From Hippophae tibetana (lineage: Eukaryota > Streptophyta > Magnoliopsida > Rosales > Elaeagnaceae), in assembly GCA_037013495.1 (NCBI GenBank), contig CM072811.1, positions 39,199,452-39,263,451 on the forward strand: a stretch of DNA of 64,000 nucleotides, written 5' to 3'. The notes beneath the pieces were generated by a model. The model was given only the letters and a program-made list of their open reading frames with translations. It did not search any database and was not told the origin of the DNA. Position 1 is the stretch's first letter. Every line of letters begins with the position of its first letter. The position numbers were made by a program, and so were the translations under genes. Shown one piece after another: positions 55,205 to 64,000 of this stretch.

Positions 55205-57410
55205 ATTAATGCACAAATTTTGTATTTATATAAATAGCTTGTAAGTGCAAGAATCACTTTGTAAAAAGAAATAAGTATATTTCTAAGGTTTATCTAAAGA
55301 GAAACTACGTTGTTTAAAATAAATTGATAAGAGTCAAATTATTGCATTTTTGTTATGATTTAAATATTGATATTTGTGTGAAAATTGTGTTTATTTGATT
55401 ATTTAATCCACAAATGTCATTTCACGGGTATTTCTTGTTTAAAGTACAATTTCAAGTAAAATCATGATTTTGAAGAAGTTTGGGACAAATTTCAATGATC
55501 GGGATTGAGTGAAAATAAAAAGAAAACAAAGTTTCAAAATTTGGAAATCCCGCCACCGGCAAAAATCTTAAAGAGAGCACGGCGAAAATCTTCCCAAGAG
55601 CACTGATTTTTGCAGATGCAAATCTCACCGCCAGTGAGACACCTTTAGCCACCGTCCAAATTATTCTAGTCGCCGGTGAGAATCAGAGGAACCAAAATTT
55701 TAATTTTTCTAGAAATCTCGTCGCGGCGAGAATAATGTCACCGTCGGCGAGTTTCGTCCGAAAACATATTTTTATGTCATTTTGTTCCAAAATTGCCCCA
55801 AAACCCTAGATCTATATATACCATAAGATGGAGAAAGAGGCCACGAAAGAGAGGAGGAAGTCTGAGTTTGGAAAAGCTTGAAGGATTATCACCATTGAGA
55901 CCGAGAGGAGATGTGTAATGAATGCTTCTTGTGATAAATACCGTATGTTGAATGCGAGTGTAAGACCTAATGCATGATGTATGTGGTTATTCTACAAATT
56001 CCATAAATCATAATGTGCTTGTTTGTGATTAAATCTTCATAGAAATATAGTTGGTTTTCATAGATAAGTAATTCTAATATAACTCGAGAGAGAGTATTAG
56101 GTAAATTTGGGTTTTTCAACCATCGCTTTTAGCTTTGATTCTCATATAACATGACTTGAAATCGGATTGAATTGATTTAGCGAAATCAAATGCCTTAGCA
56201 TTTTTAATCATTTGTGAAAAATATTCAATTGTGTTATTTGTGTTTAGTTTTAAGTTAATTTTCTTCTTAAACAATTTCAACAATTCGGTTTTCAAATAAA
56301 ATTAGGATTAGTCAATTTCGGTACTTAGTAACGACATTCCTTGTGTGTTCGATATCCGTACTTTTGTACACTTTATTACTTGAACGATTCGTACACTTGC
56401 GAAAATATGCATCATAAATCAACAAACCTCTTAAAACAATTATGAAAAGTAAACCTAAAGATTCTTTCACAATAGTTTGGGTTTTAAAAAATCTAAACTA
56501 ATAACATAAAATTAAAAGATGTGAATAGAATTGATTCAACAAATATTAGACACACAAACTATTAACATTAAATGAAGAATTTATGGGATTTATTATCTAA
56601 TAAATCATACATGTTCAAAATTCATTAGGTTATTAAATAAATAAATTAAAGTTATTGATTTTTCCCTTTTTTTAATGAAAATAACCTTAGGCGGTAATCA
56701 GATTCTTTGTTAATTAAATCAAGAAAATTGTGTTTTGTTTCTAAGAAATTAAAAAATTATCTAAATTGTTGTTTTAGGTGGAACACTTAATTTAAACACT
56801 TATTCAAGGTGTTAAAATTATATCCTAAAACCTAACTTTAAGATTTTAAATCTATTATAAAAAATATGTCATCAATATATTTTTCAGTAATAAAATTTGT
56901 AAAAATCTTCAATGAAGAAATAAAATCAATTTATTTTATAAAAATATTTACCTAAATTAATATTTTACAATCATAACAACATAACTAATATCTCATAACT
57001 ATTTTCAACCAGACAAGCTCAGATTTAATAAATGATCAGTTAGTCAAAAATAATATTCTGAAATATACGTAAAAATTGAATCTGTAAATAATAAAATACA
57101 ACTAAAATTAATATCTCAAATTCATTCTTGAGTATACATATAATTTTTGTAGAGAACTGTGATATGAAAAACCTCCAAGAGATTTTCCACATAAAACTAA
57201 ATAAAATAAAAATACTAAGCTATAACAAATTTTATCTAAAAACTAGTACTTTGATTATATTTTTTTATGTCTTATTCTAGTGTGTTGAAACAAGAAAACA
57301 AATACTCCATTTATTGCTAAGGAAAGGCGAGAAAAGGGCATCGTGATAGAAAATTCAACGCACGTCATGACCCAATGTTTCCTCCACCACGACACGTGTT
57401 TCATTTGGTA
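55205..57410 (-). mobile_element. Athila-like LTR (minus orientation), split by another LTR
   Basis: 55205-55342 and 56415-57410 align in order with the LTR at 45851-47000: GTAAGTGCAAGAATCA(C/T)TT, ATAAGTATA, then CACAATAGTTTGG(G)TTTT, CTAAACTAATAACATAAAA, TAGATTCTTTGTTAA or CAGATTCTTTGTTAA, and TATTCAAGGTGTTAAAATTA. The insertion between them is described next. The right end, before the LINE fragment, is approximate. Confidence 0.7.
55343..56414 (+). mobile_element. inserted LTR in plus orientation, about 1.07 kb
   Basis: The interior has its own LTR structure on the plus strand: TTTCACGGGTATTTC near its start, a GC-richer middle with CCGCCACCGGC and GTCGCCGGTGAG words, a TATA-like CTATATATACC at about 55812, and a 3' end reading GTGTGTTCGATATCCGTAC...ACACTTGCGAAAATATGCAT. 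The last is the familiar 3' end of plant Gypsy LTRs. No internal gene, so a solo LTR is likely. A minus open frame at 55652-55452 is incidental. Confidence 0.6.
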
Positions 57411-57449
57411 TGCCACAAATCAATCCCAAAAAGATCATATCATAGCCTC

Positions 57450-58230
57450 ATATTTCCACTATAATGGCTCAAAAAAACTCATTTTTTCACTCCAATTGAT
57501 TGGGATAAAATCTGCACTCCTATAGAACTGGGGGCTTGGGAATAAGGAATTTTGAGGATTTTAATCAACCAATGTTATCAAAAGTTGCATGGTATTTATT
57601 AATTGAAAATAATAGACCATAGATCTCTGTGTTCAAAACTAAGTACTCTAGAACATAAAAGTTCATTAATTGTTAAGCTAGGTCACATGATTCATACATT
57701 TGGAAAGGTCTTTTATGGGCAAAGGTGGTAACTCTAAAAGGGGCTATTTGGAGAATTTGTGATGGAAAGAAGATAAATTTGTGGCAAGACAAGTGGATAT
57801 CTAGATTACAACAACTCAAACTAATTTTCCCATTTGAAATAGGTATCAAACAAGACTTTACAAAAATACATAATGTATATGTTTAACATAAGAACAACAA
57901 TTAGGCATGGATACTAAAAAACTAGGAAACGTTTTGGTGATAACATTTGGGACCTGATATCAAAACTCCCCATAATAATGGTACTAGTGACTTTTTGGTG
58001 AAAAAAAGTTTATTTATCCAATATCCAATAGAAATACACTCTAGATAATTTTGGCTTATGAAGAAAACTGTGTAGAGCTCAATTACATGAAAGAAATAAT
58101 TTATTCATTTGGAAGATTTTTAAAAATGGTCTATGCACGAGGAAAGAGACAAATAAGTTTAAAATTCTTGATGATTACTTATGCCTATTATGTCATAAAG
58201 AGATTGAAGATACTAAATAAAATTATTCAT
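57450..58230 (+). mobile_element. LINE 3' fragment (LINE-B)
   Basis: Pieces in shifting frames: WDKICTPIELGGLGIRNFED, FNQPMLSKVAW, LLWAKVVTLKGAIWRICDGK, KKINLWQDKWIS, then NNLFIWKIFKNGLCTRKETN and LDDYLCLLCHKEIED. These follow the order of plant LINE ORF2 behind RT ('W-x-x-L-C-x-P-K-x-x-G-G-L-G-I-x-x-x-x-x-F-N-x-A-L-L-x-K...W-R-I-G-x-G-x-x-I-x-x-W-x-D-x-W...zf-RVT with C-x-x-C'). Nothing of RT is present, so the copy is strongly 5'-truncated or cut by the neighbouring LTR. Confidence 0.8.
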
Positions 58231-58405
58231 AGTATTTAATATCTTAAGATCTTGATGGTTAACATGGAAATGGTGTATGTTATGAAAATTCATGAAAAAA
58301 CTTGACATCCTCTCATACATTGGTTTCATTCTAAATCCTCCCAAAAAGGTGCTCCCATAAACATACCCTATCAATTTTCTCTCTTTTACACCTAACACCA
58401 AATTT

Positions 58406-58740
58406 TTGTATCAATTTTTTTTCCTTTTACCTCTTTTTTTTTCTTTTTCCTCTTTCGTTTTTTTTCCTTTTTCCTCTCTTTTTTTCTTTTTTCCACTCTT
58501 TTTTTTTTCTTTTCATTTCTCTCATTTTTCTTTTCCCTCTCTTTTTTCTCTTTTCTTTTCCTTCTCCTTCATCTCCCTTGTGTTTTTCCCTCTCTCTCCC
58601 CAAGCCAACTCCCTCGCATCCTTCATTATTTTCCCTCTCTCTCTCAGCAGCTCCCTCATATCCCCTCTCTATTTTCTATTTTCCTTTCCTTTTCCCCAGC
58701 TCGCACCTCACTAGCCAATCGTTTGTTATCGTTGTCGCTC
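58406..58740. repeat. polypyrimidine tract of about 330 bp
   Basis: Almost pure C and T on the plus strand in irregular CTTTT, CTCTT and TTTCC words, with open frames rich in F, S, L and P that mean nothing. Such tracts occur in 5' regions of plant genes and at some repeat borders. Confidence 0.85.
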
Positions 58741-59639
58741 GTGACCCAACTCTGGGTATGTGTAATACCCTCTTTTTTTACCATATCATTTCATGTATGT
58801 GTTGATTATTAGTGAAATTAGGTCTATGCGCAAAAATGTTGAATTATGGGTTATGCATTTCGTGTATGTCCTTATATTTCTTACTATAAATTCTATTAGA
58901 GGTTATGCATTTCATAATGTTATACTTGTGATTTAAACAAGATTTGTTTTTAATGTTATATTTGCGATCGAGTATATCTACTCTTATGTTTTTGTTAGCT
59001 CCTTAATTTGGGTTTTCACTTTTGCTTCGTACCATTTGCTAATATTGGAGTTAGCAAACCAAGTCATATGTGTTATCTTTATGATTTTTCTATAGTTCAA
59101 TAGATAATTCCTTTTGCTTGTTTGGACATGATGGCTACTAGAAAATGACAATCTATCCCAATTAAATAACATTTTACTTAGTAACTTATGTGTTTCTTTT
59201 CTTATAAATGCTATTATCTAGTAGTCATGATTTAAGGTGTGTGCTTCAATCATTGTAAATGTTTCTATTAGTATCACCTACGAAATTTTCATCATGTTTC
59301 ATGTCCCCTGTCACCACTTGTAGGCCAATAACAAAAACATTTTTGGAAACCACTCCTTTTGTCCCAACCAAAGAGAGACTATTAATGCTACAATGAATCG
59401 CTATGATGTTTTGGTTTTAATGCAAACTTGAAAAAGTAAAAGCTTGACATATCAAGTAAAACATAATTTTTTGGTCTCTAAAACCGTTTATATCCATTTT
59501 GTTATGCCATCTTAAATTTTCTTAAAATTATGGTAGTTTGTACATGTTTATTTCTTGATTTGGTTGGTTTTCCTTGTACTTTGAAATAGAACTTTTAAAC
59601 ATGGATTTTGCTAAAATTGCATATTTTGTTATCTTGTAG
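58741..59639. other. non-coding DNA upstream of the RecQ fragment
   Basis: T-rich sequence with intron-like composition. I looked for the preceding RecQ exon with the Walker A motif and did not find it. Confidence 0.5.
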
Positions 59640-60404
59640 CTCCTTGCTCTTTTTTGTCCAGGTGTAACATTGGTTATATCTTCCCTTGTGTCACTTATTC
59701 AAGATCAAATCATGCATTTGTTGCAGGTATGAGAAACATTTTCAGCATCAATATTTTTTAATCCTTATGAGTATGTTTGTTATAGCTTAGCTGTCAACTG
59801 GTAGCACACATTTATTTTTCTAGTTGTTATCATGCTAGGAAAACATACATATTGCATACTTAAGTGCCAATATGGAATGGAATAAACAACAAGATATCTT
59901 CAAGGAACTAAATTCTAACCATCGTAAATATAAGATGTTATATGTTACACCAAAGAAAGTTTCCAAGTAAGTTTTCAACATTATTAAGTAGCATTTCTTT
60001 GTTATATCAAATAGTTTAGAATAACTGGATGGATGATAAAGTGTTTTATATATAATTTAGGACTAATAAGAAAGTGGCTTAACATTTTTAGTGAACATAA
60101 AGTTGTCATATTACTATATTTTGTTATAGCTAAGTTTGAGCAATTTTGGTTTCTTGGTTATGGTTATTTTTCTTAAGTCTCTTCCCACTAAACACTAGTC
60201 ATTATCCTTGTTAAGTGGCAACAAAAATTTAAGTCTTTGCTTATGTAATATACCCATCAAATATCCTTTTTTTTCTAATGCAGAAGTGATGTTCTTTTGC
60301 AACAATTAGAGACCTTATATACCCGTGAGTTTCTTGCAATGATAGTTATCGATGAAGCTCATTACGTGAGTCATTGGGGGTAAGATTTTAGACAAGATTA
60401 TTAG
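59640..60404 (+). pseudogene. RecQ4/SGS1-like DNA helicase fragment: three exons with preserved splice sites
   Basis: Exon a (59640-59726, 29 codons, after ATCTTGTAG, before GTATGA) encodes ALFCPGVTLVIS and SLVSLIQDQIMHLLQ. Exon b (59839-59966, after TGCTAG, before GTAAGT) encodes IAYLSANMEWNKQQDIFKEL and KYKMLYVTPKKVSK. Exon c (60284-60404, after TAATGCAG, before GTTGTG) encodes DVLLQQLETLYTREF and AMIVIDEAHYVSHWG. These are motifs Ia to II of a RecQ helicase, including the DEAH Walker B box, and the phases fit a single frame across both junctions. They resemble the plant RECQ4 (BLM/SGS1) subgroup. In the 'W-G-H-D-F-R-P-D-Y-Q' block His is a TAA stop (60381), Pro is Gln and the last Gln is a TAG stop (60402). 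The Walker A exon and all later exons are absent. It is a truncated pseudogene, not an mRNA retrocopy, because introns remain. Confidence 0.85.
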
Positions 60405-60751
60405 GTTGTGATTTCTAAAGCCTTTTTAAAATTTTAGTTTGAGGTTCAAATATGTGCTCTGATACTTTCCTTTGTGTCGTGTGTAAATCTAAAGCTAGAT
60501 TCCTTTCTCAATCAAGTTTTCTTGAGTAATCCTTTGTTATTATACAAGAATGTGGACATAAAGCATCATTTTACTATGATAGCATATTTCACCTACTAGT
60601 CCTAATTTTATATGCATATTCTATTAGGTAGCTACATGTATTTAATTATTTTAATGGATTTTTAGTTGTATCACAAACTCACAATAAGCCACGAAACATG
60701 CATCAATAGTTAGTAGTCAAATGTTATGGATGTAGAAGCAACAAAATATGT

Positions 60752-60950
60752 GCATGTTCCAACACCAGCGTACCAACACACTAGCACCAGTACCAACACG
60801 AGCACGCCAACACTAGCACCAATACCAGCATTAGACACCACCACCAATGCCCACACCAGCACTAACACCAACACCAGTACTAGCACCAACACTAGTGCTA
60901 GATCTAGCACACCAGCACTAGTACCAGTACCAACACTAACACCAACAAGT
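60752..60950. repeat. imperfect (ACCAAC/ACCAGC/ACTAGC) minisatellite
   Basis: Irregular hexamer-type repeat of ACCA-G/A-C and ACTAGC words. Since 6 is divisible by three, both strands are open (plus 60726-60977, Thr/Asn/Ser/Pro-rich; minus 60910-60710, Leu/Val-rich). No evidence for expression. Confidence 0.85.
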
Positions 60951-61177
60951 TATGTAACCTATATTTCTATTGGATAGTCTTAGTATATTCAATTTTTTTT
61001 TATGTATTTCATATTTTGGAACATTTTAATTAGCTAAGTATAGTAAGACTTTATTACATTTTAGTGCATATAAAAACTCTCAAATGTAATTTCATTCTGA
61101 ATTTTAATATAGTTAATTTTAATTTTCTTAATTTATCAATTTATATTGAAAAATAAGGTTAAATTGTATGTATATTT

Positions 61178-61404
61178 CCTTGGTTTTTAAAAAACCAAGG
61201 CCATAGACATACCCTATGGCCTTGTTTATTTAAAAATTGAGGCCATAGATATACCCTATGGCCTCAGTTATTTAAAAACTGAGGTCATAGACATACCTTA
61301 TGGTCTCGATTATTTAAAAACTAAGGCCATAGGTAATAATCTACGATCTCTCTCACTTACGCCTTGGTTCTTATAACTATGGTTATATACCTATAATCAT
61401 AGTT
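61178..61404. repeat. 42-bp tandem repeats with nested palindromes
   Basis: Three units at 61199, 61241 and 61283, plus a partial fourth, each containing GGCCATAGACATACCCTATG-type and AACTGAGG/CCTCAGTT-type inverted repeats. A separate hairpin CCTTGGTTTTT/AAAAAACCAAGG precedes them (61178-61200) and another, AACTATGGTTATA/TATAATCATAGTT, follows (61375-61404). Similar density of palindromes is typical of subterminal regions of CACTA-like transposons. No terminal inverted repeat could be assigned. Confidence 0.8.
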
Positions 61405-62100
61405 AAAAATCGAGTCTATATGTATGTAATATATTAGTAAAGGTAATATATCAAAACTTCACCTTAACCAAACATAGTACCATAAAATTTTTGAAACAAG
61501 AGTTGAAGAATTCTCTGAGATTAGTATAAAGAAACAAGAAATGGTATAAGGGGATATTTCAAAACAATTGATATTTCTTTATTTTTTAACATAAGAATGA
61601 GAAGAATGAATGGAGAAGACAAATCTGGAAAGAATGCCTCTTAATTGTATTGAAAATGAAAAAAAAACTAAGATATACAAATTCCTAATGCAACTATCTT
61701 ATTTATAGGCTGGACTAATACATATATAAGCATTATTTTATGCTATATACATAAGAGAACAAAGCTCCTCTAACTTCCTTAAATTCTCTAACAAAAAAAT
61801 GCTTCTACCGTGATACAATTTTCCACTAAAGCTTGTTATCACATGTGACAAATACTAGTACCTAGAAATCATTATCACATGTGAGAGACCTTGTTATTAT
61901 GTGTGCTACACTAGTAGCCTTATAGCATATCAAATCACATATATATCTTAGCTATTTACTACTTTACCATATATCCATTATCAAATGTAACTCCTACATT
62001 GCACAATTGAATATCCACAACTTAACAAGCAGCTCAAACCCCATGCAACCTCATAGCTTGGGGAAAAACATGAGTTTGGGTATGAGAAACATGAACAAAG
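61405..62100 (-). other. presumed 3' LTR or untranslated region of Copia-D
   Basis: Follows the RNase H of Copia-D on the minus strand. Contains repeated TTATCACATGTGA words (61835-61890). No second LTR copy lies in the window, so the boundaries cannot be set. Confidence 0.4.
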
Positions 62101-62179
62101 AAAATGGTATGGGTTTTGTTAAACAATTAGCAATTTGATCTTTGTAAGAGACATGCTCAACGAGCAAGGTTCCTTGAAC

Positions 62180-62560
62180 CACCTAATCATGAAGAAACTG
62201 ATGATCAACCTCTATATGCTTGGTTCTAGCATGAAATATAAGATTGTGACAAATATCTTGTGCACTAATATTGTCATTAAAGAGGGTAGGAGCACTAATA
62301 AGCTCAACAAGTAGCTCATACAATAAAGAGAAAAGCCTAATAATCTCTACAGGTGCCAAGGCCATAGCCTATATTCACATTATGTACTACTTTGAGATAC
62401 AACCTTATGATTCGAACTATGCCATAAGACAAAGTTGGCACCAAGATAAACATAATAGGTTGATGTGCTATGATAATCATCAGGGTAGCTTGCATAATCA
62501 TCATCACAAAACCCTATCAAGTCTAGTGTCTCACATTTGTACAAAGGCAAGGCTAAATTG
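62180..62560 (-). pseudogene. Copia-D RNase H remnant
   Basis: The open piece 62365-62183 has IIRLFSLLYELLVELISAPT, LFNDNISAQDICHNLIFHAR and TKHIEVDHQFLHD. It matches the last part of Copia RNase H ('W-x-x-x-L-L-x-E-L...P-x-x-x-C-D-N-x-x-A-x-x-x-x-x-N-P-V-F-H-x-R-T-K-H-I-E-x-D-x-H-F'). The C-D-N Cys is Asn. Upstream parts are hard to read. Confidence 0.8.
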
Positions 62561-62699
62561 TAAAGTACTAGAAATATATTTCAATAATCTCTTGACAACG
62601 AGCATATAGAGATTAGTAGGCAATATCATGAACTAACAAAGTTTACTTAAAGGAAAGGCTATATCTAGTCATGTAAGGGTGAGATATTTAAGGGATCCT

Positions 62700-63560
62700 A
62701 CGAATCATCGATACTTTGAAGGATCAGATAAGACATAACCATCAACCTTGTTGAGTAACTTTCCAGAGGAAATTGGAGTAGCCACAGGTTTAGCATCAAG
62801 AATACCAATCATATCAAGTAATTCATTCATGAATTTGTGCTGAGATAAAAATATACCAAAATAATTATAGGTGACTTCAACACCTAGAAAGTAAGGAAGA
62901 ACTTTGATATCTTTAAGGGGAAAATGAAGCATTGAGCTAGACCCTGTGACAAGTATATCATCAACATATATGAGAAAAATTACCATATATGTATTCCTTT
63001 GAAGAAGAAAGATTTAGGTATCCACCTTAGAATTGTGAAAGCCCATGTCAAGAAAGCAAGTGCATAGTTTGTGATACCAAGCCTTAATAGCTTGCTTCAA
63101 ATCATACAATGCCTTTTGAAGTTTGCAAACTATAGTAGAGCAACCTCTTCAAAACCAGGAGGATGATACATATAGACATATTCAAGAAGATCACCATGAA
63201 AGAACGCATTGTTCACATATGTCTTTCTTATTGTGTAGCCTCTACTCAAAGCAAGAGTGAGCACAACACGTATAGTCGTAGTTTTCACCACTAGCTAAAT
63301 GTTTCACAATAGTCTACTCCAAACTCTTGTAGAAATTCATGAGCAACCAACATTACCTTATACTTGTCTAATGTCCCATCTACCACATATTTTATTCGAA
63401 ACACCTACTTGAAAGTAATAGGAGATGCACCATTTGGTAAAGGAATTTCAATCCATGTATTGTTAGCATTGAGAGCATAAATTTCACTTTGCATAGCTTG
63501 TCTTCACTCAGGAATTTTTAAAGTTTTCCTATAAGTTTTTGGTTCACTAACTGTAGAAGG
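62700..63560 (-). pseudogene. Copia-D reverse transcriptase remnant with intact YVDD
   Basis: Minus-strand blocks: MQSEIYALNANNTWIEIPLP, NGASPITFK, a stop, VFRIKYVVDGTLDKYKVML, VDYCETFS, FFHGDLLEYVYMYHPPGFEE, CKLQKALYDLKQAIKAWYHK and FLDMGFHNSKVDT. The open piece 62986-62705 has IFLIYVDDILVTGSSS (YVDD at 62957-62968), KDIKVLPYFLGVEVTYNYFG and LSQHKFMNELLDMIGILDAK. The order and content are those of plant Copia RT. Confidence 0.85.
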
Positions 63561-64000
63561 AGATGATAATGTTGAAAAGGCTTTTGGATTAAGAGTACCC
63601 ATCTTTAATCTTGTGACCATTGGATGAGTATTTGAAGTTGTGGTAGGATTAGAAGGCTTAATAGGCAAATCAATAGTAAGTGACAGATCATTGGTAAGAG
63701 AAACAATAATATCAATAAAAGGTATTAATGGTTAAGGTAGAACATTTAATTCATTTCCAAAAGGAATATATAGTTTAGTAGATTCATTATCATTTTCTAA
63801 ATTAGTAGGTGTTTAGGATACATTACGAATGGAAGTTGAGTTGAGAGTGGTGGTGGAATCAGGTAAACCAGTATAATAAGAAATTATAGAGGAAGAGACA
63901 TAGAAGAAGACACATTAGAGGGTAAAGGACAAGCAATAAGCATTTTAAAAGGAATTGTGATAACTATCTCAAATTGAGATGATACACACATATTAGAGGC
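63561..64000 (-). pseudogene. Copia-D spacer between integrase and RT
   Basis: Minus-strand frame reads TTTSNTHPMVTRLKMGTLNP then SEPKTYRKTLKIPE. 'H-P-M-x-T-R-x-K-x-G' is the usual mark just before Copia RT. Ser/Thr/Pro-rich sequence continues to the window edge. The element is cut by the window, not by a biological breakpoint. Confidence 0.75.

Larger units (their letters stand above)
62180..64000 (-). mobile_element. Ty1/Copia retrotransposon (Copia-D), minus strand, continues past the window
   Basis: RNase H, RT and the spacer before RT are present in minus-strand order. Gag, protease and integrase would lie beyond 64000. Frames are broken but only moderately. Confidence 0.85.

Noticed and set aside
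58213-58401. Minus-strand peptide with a GSTFLGGFRMKPMYERM-like sequence
   Set aside because: Short, no family recognised, and located in the tail of a LINE fragment; not supportable as a gene.
58406-58805. Phe/Ser/Leu/Pro-rich open frames that look like membrane proteins
   Set aside because: Product of the polypyrimidine tract; no domain and no conserved pattern.
60710-60977. Thr/Asn-rich and Leu/Val-rich proteins on opposite strands
   Set aside because: Both are translations of the same hexamer-type minisatellite.
1-64000. Intact host gene or functional operon-like system
   Set aside because: Every protein similarity found belongs to a transposable element or to the broken RecQ fragment; no open frame has both a sensible length and recognisable non-transposon similarity.

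Overview
This is AT-rich DNA from a plant nuclear genome, most likely a eudicot; the species cannot be named from the sequence alone. The evidence is the mix of repeats: plant-type Ty1/Copia, chromovirus and Tat-type Ty3/Gypsy LTR retrotransposons, an Athila-type gag with its LTR, plant LINEs with a C-terminal RNase H, a CACTA-type DNA transposon end, a tRNA-derived SINE, and an intron-containing fragment of a plant RecQ helicase. I see no intact host protein gene, rRNA or functional tRNA. Almost all coding remnants carry stops, frameshifts, deletions or lost catalytic residues, as expected for old, heavily nested, probably pericentromeric or intergenic heterochromatin.

Layout. 1-3.4 kb: AT-rich DNA with a possible decayed LTR. 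3.4-7.6 kb: decayed Copia (+). 9.4-11.9 kb: LINE (+). 13.1-16.7 kb: an unusual non-coding element between direct repeats, carrying about 18 copies of a 50-bp satellite whose unit junctions form hairpins. 16.7-22.7 kb: a complete but dead Copia (-) with 0.8-kb LTRs, sitting in the right-hand repeat of that element. 22.9-29.1 kb: chromodomain Gypsy (-) with both LTRs and a CACTA-type fragment near its 3' LTR. 29.1-33 kb: unassigned repeat-like DNA and a 245-bp tandem duplication. 33-38 kb: AT-rich DNA with a SINE. 38.2-50.3 kb: a 12-kb Tat-lineage Gypsy (-) with matching LTRs, a degenerate antisense ORF, a solo LTR in its integrase and an Athila-type 5' half between protease and RT. 50.6-51.0 kb: LINE ORF1 fragment. 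51.0-55.2 kb: a younger Copia (+) with an open gag and a leader made of tandem repeats. 55.2-57.4 kb: one LTR inside another of opposite orientation. 57.4-58.2 kb: LINE 3' fragment. 58.4-60.4 kb: polypyrimidine tract followed by a three-exon RecQ4-like pseudogene fragment. 60.7-61.4 kb: short tandem and hairpin repeats. 61.5-64.0 kb: Copia (-) running off the window.

The parts do not form a shared pathway; each retroelement once encoded its own gag, protease, integrase and reverse transcriptase. The items most worth a second look are the hairpin-bearing 50-bp satellite inside a retroelement-like unit, the antisense ORF of the Tat element, the RecQ4-like pseudogene with preserved splice sites, and the order of insertions readable from the nesting. 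Boundaries marked as approximate rest on reading alignments by eye.
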